This document shows positions 1-8,878 of a stretch of DNA of 20,137 nt, in pieces. Source of the DNA: Haplomitrium mnioides (taxonomy: Eukaryota > Marchantiophyta > Haplomitriopsida > Calobryales); NCBI GenBank assembly GCA_049999725.1, contig JBNGIS010017268.1, forward strand, positions 1 to 20,137, given 5' to 3'. The stretch's first letter is position 1; each line of letters begins with the position of its first letter. The notes under the pieces were generated by a model. It searched no databases. It was not told where the DNA came from and saw only the letters and a list, made by a program, of their open reading frames with translations. The translations under genes and the position numbers were made by a program.

Positions 1-609
1 TTCCTCATCTTCTTCAATCCAATTGTGTAATGAATGATTGATATAGAAAACTGTATGCACATATTGGAGAACACACAAGTGAGCCATGAGAGTATGTGCA
101 CCATGTAAGTCTAGTGAAATACAACCTAAGTGTAGGCCATCTGTTTGCCAATCAACACGGTAGTATGCATGCTCAAACCAATTATCAATGGTGAAGTCTG
201 GAGGAAACAGAGCTTCTTGCCCAGCGAGAACATCATAGCTGGTAGCATTGGTGACTAAACATCTGACCTGAAATTCCAGAGCCTGATCTATGCCTTGATT
301 GAAAGCAAGGGTGAGCAATGTTGAGCTTTCACCCAACACTTCTTCTAGAGCACCACTAGCAGTGCGAATCTACCACATAGATTTTTGGAGATTGGTGTCA
401 AGTAGTCCAATATTATTGGCAAATCGAACACGTATGATCACTGGTTGTGCTTCAATGTCTAGCATCACCACCTTGGGAGTATGTCCTTCCACTTGTAATG
501 CTGAATTTATGTTGTCAACAAACACTACTGTTGTAGCCACCAGATTCCTGTCATTGTGAACAATCTTGGGCATATTGTGGGATACTATATGAAGAGTGTT
601 AGTATCCAC
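1..609 (-). pseudogene. Retropepsin-like protease domain of a decayed gag-protease polyprotein (runs off left edge)
   Basis: Aspartic protease segment of an LTR-retrotransposon polyprotein, which would cut Gag-Pol in the virus-like particle. It is in the same frame as the gag upstream at 3054 (2,445 bases apart, a multiple of three). The active-site loop reads VMLDIEAQPVII, with the Asp codon at 457-459. Families of this kind normally have Asp-Ser/Thr-Gly-Ala, so the second and third positions are altered here. A second conserved patch, NATSYDVLAGQEALF, follows about 75 residues later and fits the retropepsin hydrophobic-Leu-Gly motif. A TAG stop at 370-372 lies between the two in the same frame, at a position where a Gln codon (CAG) would fit. 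The frame then stays open to base 1. Protease identity rests on this motif pair and on its place after a zinc-knuckle gag. It cannot be active as it stands. Confidence 0.75.
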
Positions 610-3054
610 AACTGAACTCCCAATAAGCTTGTCTACAAGTGATTGAATAGGAACATGGTGATCAAATGTAAATCTGATGACAAAACCAGAAGGATCATCT
701 TGGTTGCTAGTATCTGGAATGTGTGTAACACCCTCAATTGCATGTGACCGAATGGAAGGCTAACTCATTACCGGAGTTCCAGCTTCTATAACAACTGTCA
801 GAGGGGCTACTGATGGACTAGAAGTAGATATCAACTTGCTCTCCAACAATTTAATGACATCTGTACTGTGCAAATTCAAATCCTAACAACTGAACAAGGG
901 TGTTGTAAGAACCCTATGTGCTAGATCTGAAGTAGAATACTTTGCCAACGGACTAGTTGTCTCTGATAAATAGTGATATGGGACTCCTCCTTGATGCACC
1001 ATAGGTGTAGGTCTTTGCAGCAACGTAGAACCACTAGGTGGTTCTCCTCTTGCCAACAATGAATCCTCTGTTGTAGGAGTAAGTGGCCTAAAAGACTAAG
1101 GTAATACAGCCCAAGCACCTCTTTGCTATATCATAGATGTAGGACCAGAAGCAACACCATTAGTGTGAACCACTTGCCTCTTGGTAGCTCCACGTGTGGC
1201 TACACTAGCCCCTTGACAAGCAAAATATGATGGACAAAATAAAGTAGAAAGCTCTAGTGAGTGATCCATTGCAATGGGAACTCTCTCACCAACTAGCACA
1301 TCAGAGGACAGATGATAGAATGATCTAAGAAGGGATGCAATCTCATAAACACTAGAACCACCAACAGATTGAACTGAGCTCACTGGTTAAGAAAATTTCC
1401 CCTTCAAGCTAGCAAGTGGAGCTATTAAAGTCACCATTTCACTGGTCAATGCTTGCACATGTGTGGTCTATGCTTGAAATGCTTCCTTTTGAGCTTTATG
1501 CTGCTCTTTCTTCTTAGCATTCTTGCTGGGACCAGCACCTTTATTGTTGGAGGGTGTTGTAGATATAGAGGTCTTCTTCACAAGGGCAACAACCGTTGGA
1601 GAGGGCTCGCAACGTAGTTGTCGTCGCTTTGGTCTATGCTTGGAATGCTTCCTTTTGAGCTTTCTGCTGCTCTTTCTTCTTAACATTCTTACTGGGACCA
1701 ACACCCTTAGTGTTGGAGGGTGTTGTAGATATAGAGGTCTTCTTCACAAGGGCATAACCGTTGAAGAGGGCTGGCAACATAGTTGTCGTCGCTTTGGATA
1801 TTTAGCAAAGCAAAAAACCTCCAAGTGACGAGATTTCCCACAAAACTTACATGACAAGTCATCAATAGGAATGTTACAATCATTAGCCTTGTGCTCTCTA
1901 TTACCACAAGAGTTACAAGAAGGTACTAGCGTAGTAGCAATATGCACATTCTTGTTTCGAATTGGCTGTTGATTGGACCTTGTGGGAGGTGGAACTTGAA
2001 TCTGAGCTCTATGACGAGCTTGAAGCCTTGCCATGCTTGTTGCATAGTGTGCATGGGCAAGTTCCAACCTCTCTGCAATGTTATATACAAGCAACAGTGT
2101 ATAAGAATCATCATATTCATAGAATATTTGTTGAAGAACTTGAGAGTGAAGGTCTTGATTACCTTCCAAGGCACACATGTAACGATGAGCAGCTTCCATA
2201 TCAATGATGCTCTGAGTATACTCTTTCAATTTGAGAAGCCTTTAATAGAGCATTTTGAGAGTCTCATCCTTTTGTTGGTTGAAGGTAGCCAACTGCAAGA
2301 TTTTCTTTGAACTCTTCACTAGAAACTCCTATTATAGAATTTGAAAAAATTCACTTACCGGACCAGTGATAATAGGAGAAGCCAGCATAGGAGCGATGCT
2401 TGTTGTAGCCAGTGCAAGCTCTGCTAGAGTCACATTCACAATGGTAGGGGCAGCTGTAGGTGGATTAGTAGGAGGTGTAGCATTGTGGGCAGCAATGGCA
2501 GCCTGTAAAGCAGTTTGTTGAGCACCAGCAATAGCAACTGCATAACCTGGGTTAGCAACTTGAATAGTGATCAACAAACGGGTTGAGTGCTGCTGATACA
2601 CATCCAATGCCTCATGATGCACGTACCGGCCCAATTTCTTGAATGCAAATGCATGGGTGAACTTGTTACCATACTTGAGCTCTAACTCAGCAATCACAAT
2701 ATCAAATGTTTGCCTTAACTCCCGCAAAGTGATAGTACTAAGACAGCCGCTGAACTTCTAAATCCTGCCACCTAAACTTACCCCCATGGTGTATCCTGGT
2801 GGAACTACTTGTAATGAACTGATTAGTGTTGGAATCTAGTGTGGTATTGATGTCCCAAATCCACTAACAGATTGATACCCATATAAACTAGATGCAGGAG
2901 ACTAAATTTCCCCACTACTAGAACTGGAGGGCAAAGCCTGTGTGTACTGTCATCTATAAGGGCTTGATTGCAAGGGAATAGCCTCTAGTGGACGAGAATC
3001 ACTTTGCAGATGATAATGTGGTGGTACATGAGTGTTCTGATCTTCATCACTCAT
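610..3054 (-). pseudogene. Decayed retrotransposon gag with two zinc knuckles
   Basis: Nucleocapsid/capsid protein remnant. The start is placed at the ATG complementary to 3052-3054 (MSDEDQNTHVPPHYHL), because every conserved segment downstream keeps this frame. In order: a low-complexity N-terminus with four in-frame stops (TGA, TAG, TAG, TAG); an alpha-helical capsid-like part near 2727-2332 (ITLRELRQTFDIVIAELELK, then LGRYVHHEALDVY) with an Ala/Thr/Pro-rich linker; a conserved helical part near 2300-2060 (DLHSQVLQQIF, YNIAERLELAHAHY); and two CX2CX4HX4C knuckles at about 1878-1800 (CNSCGNREHKANDC and CKFCGKSRHLEVFC). A Lys-rich tail follows, then a poorly conserved linker containing LCPSYFACQ-like residues (about 1209-1235) leading to the protease. 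More stops fall near 2331, 2250, 1744 and 1467. The frame survives overall, so decay is mostly by substitution. This gag differs from the one at 8879-9853. Confidence 0.82.
1465..1797 (-). repeat. Two-copy tandem duplication (about 165 bp) inside the gag tail
   Basis: Positions 1465-1632 and 1631-1797 are near-identical direct copies. Both carry the stretch that codes for the Lys-rich tail (GPSKN, KKKEQ, KAQKEAFQA) on the minus strand. The start-to-start spacing is 166 bp and the end-to-end spacing is 165 bp, because one copy lost a base in the run near 1755. That loss shifts the frame inside the right-hand copy (stop at 1744), but the total length change is a multiple of three, so the polyprotein frame is restored afterwards. 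The two copies differ at roughly ten or more positions, so the duplication is not recent. Confidence 0.85.
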
Positions 3055-3424
3055 GGTGGAAGCACATTCCTTTCATTCATACCAGATCCAACCACAGATC
3101 TGATTGGTACATTGTCAACCTACAAGCAACTCAGATTCTTGCGCAGATCTCGCTCTTCTTTAATGTCTAAAATCCATCATAGCTGGCAGATTTTAAGATT
3201 GCACATTCTTGTAGCCAAGGCAGAGGTTACAGATCCGGAGACAAGAATGATATTTGAAGGTGTCCTCGATGATCTTTCTCGAGGTGCTGTTGTAGGAGAG
3301 GAGGTCCAGAAACAACGTCTACCACCTGGTCCTTGACAGCAACACCATTGAACTCATATTCAATGATGAGGTCTCTGAACTGATTCGCCATTTTGGCCAA
3401 ACGACTTCTGAAGGTGTCTAATGA
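3055..3424. other. Leader region upstream of the minus-strand gag; no gene recognised
   Basis: This stretch lies between the gag start codon and the host-gene fragments. A 68-codon minus-strand frame (3433-3227, containing QFRDLIIEYEFNGVAV) and a 110-codon plus-strand frame (3004-3336) overlap here, and I recognise neither. In the frame of the psbS fragment, the codons just before 3425 read TSEGV followed by two stops. This faintly resembles the residues that precede the conserved PsbS block, so the captured piece may begin nearer 3390. Confidence 0.4.
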
Positions 3425-3580
3425 ACTAAGCATAACAAATTGTTTGTAGGCACAGTGGCCATGCTCGGATTTGCGACTTCAATTCTCAATGAAGCACTCA
3501 CTAAGAAAGGCACTTTAGCTCAGTTCGATATTGAAACTGGTATCCCACTCAATGAGACCGCACCTCTTCTACTGTTCATT
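3425..3580 (+). pseudogene. psbS: Fragment of psbS (photosystem II 22-kDa protein)
   Basis: PsbS is a four-helix thylakoid protein that triggers energy-dependent quenching of excess light. About 52 codons here read TKHNKLFVGTVAMLGFA, then ILNEAL, KKGTLAQ, ETGIP and PLLLF. This matches the first helix-loop half of PsbS (FVGR-AMLGFA, GKG-LAQ, ETGIP, PLLLF in the family) at roughly two thirds of positions, with no internal stop. The fragment ends abruptly after PLLLFI, where the next transmembrane helix should continue; a fragment of a different gene follows in the same frame. There is no transit peptide, no usable start codon and no second half, so this is a captured or pseudogenic piece. It lies antisense to the retroelement gag at 1-3054. 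Identity is confident; the mechanism of arrival is not. Confidence 0.85.
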
Positions 3581-3583
3581 AAT

Positions 3584-3640
3584 GATTGGCAGTCGTATGT
3601 GAGAACATGGTTCAATCAACTTGCTCGAAAGAAACGTAGA
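3584..3640 (+). pseudogene. Fragment of ribosomal protein eL13 (RPL13)
   Basis: About 19 codons read DWQSYVRTWFNQLARKKRR. They match the N-terminal signature of cytosolic large-subunit protein eL13 (WQ-YV-TWFNQ-ARK-RR), which binds 28S rRNA. The fragment directly continues the psbS frame, only one codon (Asn) after the psbS block ends, so one open frame of 97 codons (3440-3730) covers both. Beyond 3640 the reading no longer looks like eL13. A weak FKA...DKI pair near 3745-3769, one base out of frame, could be a scrap of the C-terminal region, but I give that little weight. There is no start codon and no full domain. The short length lowers certainty, but the run of rare residues (W, Y, W, F, N) is specific. 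Confidence 0.72.
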
Positions 3641-4134
3641 CATATTGTGATTCGGGCTGCAAATCGATTTGAGATTCAAAGCCGCAGGGCTTGCTGGAGT
3701 TTGAAGAATGTCGCTGGAGTTCTGCTTTGAAGGTACTTGGTGGATTCAAAGCCGTAGGTCGATAAAATCTACGAACATGAAGTTGATTCCAAAACCCTCA
3801 AAATCTGGTTGATAAGAACCTAGTCGAGTTAAAAATCCTCAGGAATTGCTTGAATGGACAATGTGGCCGCTCCACTGTGATGGGTTGAGGACCAAATCAG
3901 ATCTTGAAAACAGTAGCATAGGAGCTTCTCCAGATTTCTCAACTCGAAGAATACTCTTATGAAGGTGACTTGAAAAGGCTTAAAAAACCAACGTGGGAAG
4001 AAAGAAATGATGAAGAAAGCTCAAAAAACTATGACACTTTTGGCATGAGTACTTGATATCCCTAGAAAATGCCTCAATACAAGCACCCTTATCATCTTTT
4101 AGCATCTTTAGGATTGCTGCTCCTACACCCGACA
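3641..4134. other. No gene; AT-rich leader-like sequence
   Basis: No coding frame or RNA gene is visible. The short direct repeat GATTCAAAGCCG occurs at about 3672 and 3743. The stretch ends at the outer edge of the 4.4-kb LTR. It may be the 5' untranslated or LTR-proximal part of the minus-strand gag element, but I find no LTR end in it. Confidence 0.45.
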
Positions 4135-4739
4135 TACTGTGTTAGCCGGGTTGGAAGGTACTTCGTGTAATATTTTCAAAAAATTTCAAAACAATTAAGT
4201 GAGGAGCCATGCAGGTTCTATGTTTTGGGTCAAATAGGCTTCCAATGTACATCAAAAGAACTCAAGACATCCTAAGAGAGAAGGGAAGGATCGAGGTCAT
4301 AAGCTATGGAGTGAAAGGTTGAGGAGCAATGAAGAAAACTAGAGTAGGGCAACATGTGGAAGATAGAACAAAAAAGGATAGAGGTGGAAGAAACCTTAGG
4401 CATAAAAAAGGAAAAGCAAGCATCATGATTCACTTCAAACATGTTGGGGAGGATGACATGGCAGGACAGCTGTCATGGCAAAACAAGGGAGATAGATTTC
4501 ACAACCATAGGTGTAGAAATGGGCAAGAGCAGAAGAAATGGGTGAAAGTCAGGATGTAGAACAGAGGAACCAACAATTTTGACCATTGAATCCTCAATTT
4601 GTAACTATTGGAGCCATGCAAGAGCTTCATAGAGAGAGGAGATTGAGGCAATCGCAATGCAATTTAAATCAAGGAGAATAAGGGAAAAACAAGGAATGAT
4701 GACCCTTCGGAAGTTAACCGACACTCAGTACTTAGAGTC

Positions 4740-5420
4740 CAAAGATGTTTGACGGCCGTAGTCCGAAGTCTTCTGTCCGACGGTTGTAGTCCGAGGTCCG
4801 CAATCCGAAGGACGCCGACGATCGCAGTCCGATAGAGGGAGTCCGAAGTTTGCAGCCTGACGGCCGCAGTCCAAGGGGGTCCGAAGTCTTCTGTTCGATG
4901 GTCGCAATCCAATGGAGGGAGTCTGAAGTCTGCAGCGCGACGGCCGCAATCAGAGGTCTTCTGTCTGACGGTCGCAGTCCGATGGAGGGAGTCCAAGGTC
5001 CGCAATCTAAAGGAGTCTGAGGTATGTAGTCTGAAGGAGGCCGATGGTCGCAGTCCAATGGAGGGAGTCTGAGGTACGTAGTGTGAAGTATGAAGTCCGA
5101 GGTACGCAGTCGGAAGGAGGCCGACGATCGCAATCCAAAGTCCGCAGTCTGAGGGGGTCTAAAGTCTTCTCTTGACGGTCACAGTCCAATGGAGGTTGTT
5201 TGAGGTACGTAGTCCAAACTCCGCAGTCCGAGGTCCGCAATCTGAAGGAGGCCGACGGTCGCAGTCTGAAGTCCGCAGTCCGAGAGGGTCCAAAGTCTTC
5301 TGTTTGACAATTGCAATCCGATGGAGGGAGTTTGAGGTCCGCAATCCGAAGGAGTCCGAGGTACAAAGTCTCAAGGAGGCCAACGGTCATAGTTCGATGG
5401 AGGGAGTCCGCGAGTCCTCA
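4740..5420 (+). repeat. GTCCGA-rich minisatellite array in LTR copy C
   Basis: Degenerate tandem array built from words such as GCAGTCCGA, GTCCGAAGTC and GGAGGCCGACGGTCGCAG. The phrase GAGGGAGT (or a close variant) recurs at about 4835, 4915, 4985, 5061, 5192, 5324 and 5400, giving steps of about 70-80 and about 131 bp. The counterparts are 12365-12710 in copy A and about 16960-17600 in copy B, on the other strand. Confidence 0.8.
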
Positions 5421-5564
5421 CAGGGAGGTGGCGGGCCCCCGTAGGGCTTAATGGAATTGAGCCTCCCTAAGTGGGGAGCCCGGTTAAGTGGGTTGCGAGT
5501 GATCTTCCAATATGGAGAGCCCGCTCAACCAAGATCCGTTGGGAGATCCAACCGAAAGAGCAAG

Positions 5565-5770
5565 GAGGGATCAGCCAAAAGGGTGATCTCTAGCGAGAGG
5601 AGGAAGAAGGAGTGCCGAAAGAGCGATCTGTCGATGGTCCAAACAGAGGAGGAACAAGGGGTGCCGAAAGGGCAATTTATCAACGGTCTAGCCGGAAGAA
5701 CAAGGAGTGCCGAAAGACCGATCTATCGAAGATCCGGAGAGGACAAGACGGAAAGTTCGACAGATTACGG
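5565..5770 (+). repeat. Four-copy 45-49 bp repeat in the LTR central module
   Basis: The core GCCGAAAG.GCGATCT.TCG recurs with starts near 5569, 5614, 5663 and 5709. It is preceded by GTTAAGTGGGTT-type sequence near 5480-5500. The same module occurs in reverse complement at 12100-12345 and 12760-12985 (copy A) and at 16630-16930 and 17670-17890 (copy B). Confidence 0.7.
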
Positions 5771-5834
5771 CTGCGATGTTTGAAAGTTTGACGAAGCCAC
5801 TGTTCTTACTCGGCAAGGGAAGGGCTCTTCGGAT

Positions 5835-6850
5835 GACATGGCGAGTCCGAGGAATTCAATAGGCTCCTCCAAAGCGCCACATGTTCGCTATTTGACGTCC
5901 GAGAAATCTCATGGGTTGGCGACTGTGAGGAATCCAATGAGCTCTTCCAAAGCGCCACGTATCCGCTATTTGACGTCAAAGGAATCTCTTTGGTTGGCGA
6001 GTCTGAGGAATCCAACAGGCTCCTCCGAAGTGCCATGCATCTGAGGAGGCGTTGTCCGACGCCATTTTCCACAGGGAAGTTGGACTGTTACCTTTGACTA
6101 ACAATTTGAAGTTGACCAACAGTCCAAGTAATCTCATGGGTTGGCGAGTCCGAGGAATCCAACGGGCTCCTCCAAAGTGTCATGTGTATGAGGAGACACT
6201 GTCCGACGCCGTTTTCCACAGGGAAGTTGGACTGTGACCTGTGACCAACAACTCAAAGTCGACCAACAATTCCATGGAATCTCACAGGTTGGCAAGTCTG
6301 AGGAATCCAACAGACTCCTCTGATGCGCCATATGTCCGATGTTTGATGTCCGAGGAATCTCATTGGTTGGTGAGTCCGAGGAATTCAACGGGCTCTCTTG
6401 AAGTGCCACGTGTCCGAGGAGGTGCCGTCCGACGTTGTTTTCTACATGAAAATTGGACCGTTACCTTTGACTAACAATCTGAAGTTGACCAGCAGTTCTG
6501 AGGAATCTCATGGGTTGGCGAGTCGGAGGAATCCGATTGGCTCCCCCGAAGCGCCACGTGTCTGTTGTCCGACGTTCGAGGAATCTCACGGGTTGGCGAG
6601 TCCGAGAAATCAAACAGGCTCCCCCGAAGTGCTACGTGTCTAAGGAGGTTCTGTCCGACCCTGTTTTCCACAAGGAAGTTGGACCATCACCTTTGACCAA
6701 CAATCCGAAGTTGACGAGTAGTTTCGAGGAATTTCATTGATCGGCGAGTCTAAGGAATCCAATGGGCTCCCTCGAAGCATTACGTGTCCGACATCCGAGG
6801 AATCTCACAAACTGGTGAGTCCAAGGAATTCCTCGAACTCCCCTGACGTG
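5835..6850 (+). repeat. Composite 78/147-bp tandem array in LTR copy C
   Basis: The phrase GGTTGGCGAGTCCGAGGAAT, with variants, recurs with starts near 5913, 5991, 6138, 6285, 6364, 6511, 6590, 6741 and 6812. The steps are 78, 147, 147, 79, 147, 79, 151 and 71 bp. The long unit is the short unit plus a segment of about 70 bp that contains TTCCACAGGGAAGTTGGAC and TTTGACCAACAA. Copy A has a shorter version (about 11590-12060), and copy B keeps only about one unit (about 16515-16615). Confidence 0.8.
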
Positions 6851-8592
6851 CCATGTGCCAGATGTTCGATATTTGAAGGATCTTAAAGACTATCAAGCTA
6901 AAAACGGGAAAAGAAAAACAAAGGAAAAGGTATGTCTCTTCAAAAGCCGATTACCAGAGCTACAGATGTCAGATTGGCGTGAAATTAGTCTTGTTAGGAA
7001 AAGGACGACAAAAAACAGCTGGTGGCACCCATTTGAGACTCTCAATTTGGAAAGAAACCCACTTTCAAGCTATGTGAAAAGGCAAGATGCACTACTCATC
7101 CGTTAGATAAGGGAAACATGGACCTTCAAGGAAGGGCGGCGATGAAACGTCAAGGCTGGGGGGAAACAAGCACGGGGACAGACTACCTCACTCTGAAACT
7201 ATGGAAACTGAATATTTTGTGTAGAGAGAGCAGCGAGATACGGAGGAGGGAGTTTTGGTGAGACCTTAGGTGAAGTGGGTGAACTCATGAAGGAAGGCCA
7301 TCATAGGGTGGAGGTGGACTAAGGAGGTGATGGGAGTTGTTGAGCATGAGGCTCTAAAGGCTCAGACTACTCAAGTGGACTCATCTTTGAAGGCAAACCA
7401 ACATTTTGAGGTGGACCAACAATTAGAGGAGAGGAGAATTCTTTCAGTTTGTATTTTGTGAGGGGCAGCCAAGGGAGGGATCTTGGTGTTGTCTTAGCTT
7501 TGGTTTGTGCAGGTTTTCAGTCCCAGAAGCATTAGGATAGTGTTGTTGGTGTTACAATCTTGTGGAGAAAGGAGAGGTGTGGCCCCGTTAGTGCCTGCGC
7601 ATTGCGGGGAAGATCTAGCCAATTCTCGGGTGGAGTGGGTGATCCAACAGCTATGAGGGCTATCTTCCAGAGGTGGAAGATGAATAAGACCTCTTTCAAG
7701 CCTCATGAAGTAAATTCAAGGCTTCTAGCGATGGAATTTAAAAAACTATCTGGACAGGATGCGTCAGTAGGGAGAGAGTGGTAGGGAGAATAATGTTTTT
7801 GGTGTTGTTGTGTTTGTAGAGTCAAGACTCATATTCGGAACATAGATTCTGAACCTCTCTCTAGGGTTTCAACAGATAGAGGATTGTGTTGAGAAGGCTG
7901 AGTGAGATCACAGGGGAGAATTCGGGTTGACTTGGGTGAAAACAAGGGCTACCTTGCTTACAATTCTGGTCGAGCTGAAGTGTGGGTGATAATTCGCTGC
8001 ATAATAGCAAGGGGAGTGATGTTAGGAGATATAGGAAGAAAGGAAGATAGTTCTGCACATGTCTAGGAGGGCTAATAGGTGGGGTTCCATGCTTGGGTTG
8101 TAATTTCTATTCTATGGAGAGGTTGAATCATATAGCTCTACTTGGTTTGGGTGTGAGAGTAGCTGGCTCTGATAACAGTCCAGTGATTGCAGGAGTGATT
8201 AGCCTTGGTTGTGTTAGGATGCAGCCTACAGGAGAATGCTGCAAGTTCATTCATGTGTAATAATTTCACACACCCCTGTTTATAGAAGGTGACATTGAAT
8301 ATTTGCAACTAGATTTGAATCAAGAATAGTATTGGTGTGTACCCCGAAGTCAATTGAGTTATGGTTGCTCTGTGTGTGGTGGAAAGGAATGCAAGCATGA
8401 CTTGTGCTTTGGTGGGTTGAGAGTAGTGTGGAAATGCAAGGTGAGAAGTTCGAGGTGGTTAAGACCTAAATTCACTAAGGAAGGTTCTAGGGTCGTCTCA
8501 TTAAAGAGCTTGGTTGTTGTTTGTCCCCCTTTTCTACTGAAATACCATCAATTGGGTGTTAAGGAAGGAGGAAGGGGCGTGACATAGATTTT

Positions 8593-8613
8593 TTGGGCGC
8601 TAGAAGGAGGGCC
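8593..8613 (+). other. Primer-binding-site-like segment
   Basis: Eight bases after the LTR end (8584) the sequence runs TTTGGGCGCTAGAAGGAGGG. Plant Ty3/gypsy elements place a tRNA-complementary TGGCGC... primer site here, often after a T-run. This one has an extra G relative to that pattern. I cannot name the tRNA. Confidence 0.45.
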
Positions 8614-8878
8614 AAGGTTTGAAGAAACCTGAGATCAACCTCGAACCAAAGAGTCACCTTGCGAAGGCCAGGGTCATAAAAAAGGTTGAAGCCATAAGGG
8701 TTGAGGAACCGTGAACTATTAAGTGGTGCTTATAACTGCTCCTCACATTCCTTGACTAAGAAAATGGAAAAGGTGAGAAGAAGTGTGGAGAGGGTAAAGG
8801 TTTGTAGAAACCTAAGGCCAACCTGAGGCCAAGTTATCATCTTTTGAAAGATTAAGGTTTCCCTCCTCAATTAAGACA
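8614..8878 (+). other. Leader between primer site and gag; no gene
   Basis: This is purine-rich, non-coding sequence. The phrases AAGGTTTGAAGAAACCTGAG (about 8617) and AAGGTTTGTAGAAACCTAAG (about 8796) are near-copies about 180 bp apart, followed in both cases by similar wording (ATCAACCTCGAACC and GCCAACCTGAGGCC). This suggests an old partial duplication of the leader. Confidence 0.4.

Larger units (their letters stand above)
4140..8584 (+). repeat. LTR copy C (5' LTR, about 4,445 bp, the most complete copy)
   Basis: It begins TGTTAGCCGGGTT and ends GGGGCGTGACA, the TGT...ACA termini of an LTR. The same ends occur, reverse-complemented, at 13607 and 9854 in copy A. The parts are a head (4140 to about 4730), a GTCCGA-rich array (about 4740-5420), a central module (about 5440-5800), a second array (about 5835-6850) and a 1.7-kb tail (about 6855-8584). 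The tail matches 11570-9854 closely on the opposite strand. A TTTATAGAAG box at about 8279 could be a TATA element; this is weak. Copies A and B have two central modules where this one has a single module, so one module was lost here or gained there. The short plus and minus reading frames inside are by-products of the repeats. Confidence 0.85.

Noticed and set aside
3004-3336. 110-codon plus-strand frame as a third captured gene
   Set aside because: No recognisable protein. It overlaps the gag start and leader on the minus strand, and similarity to PsbS is visible only from about 3390-3425 onward.
4664-5390. Several long minus-strand frames rich in RLRTSDCG-type repeats
   Set aside because: They are translations of the GTCCGA minisatellite, occur in more than one frame at once, and have no domain or conserved start.
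4740-6850. CRISPR-like array
   Set aside because: The repeats are contiguous and degenerate, with no unique spacers and no cas genes, in a plant transposon LTR.
4140-8584. Large DNA transposon with long terminal inverted repeats (arms 4140-8584 and 9854-13607)
   Set aside because: Each arm has its own TGT...ACA ends, a polypurine tract abuts one, and AGGAG flanks 9854-18506, so the arms are LTRs of two nested retroelements.
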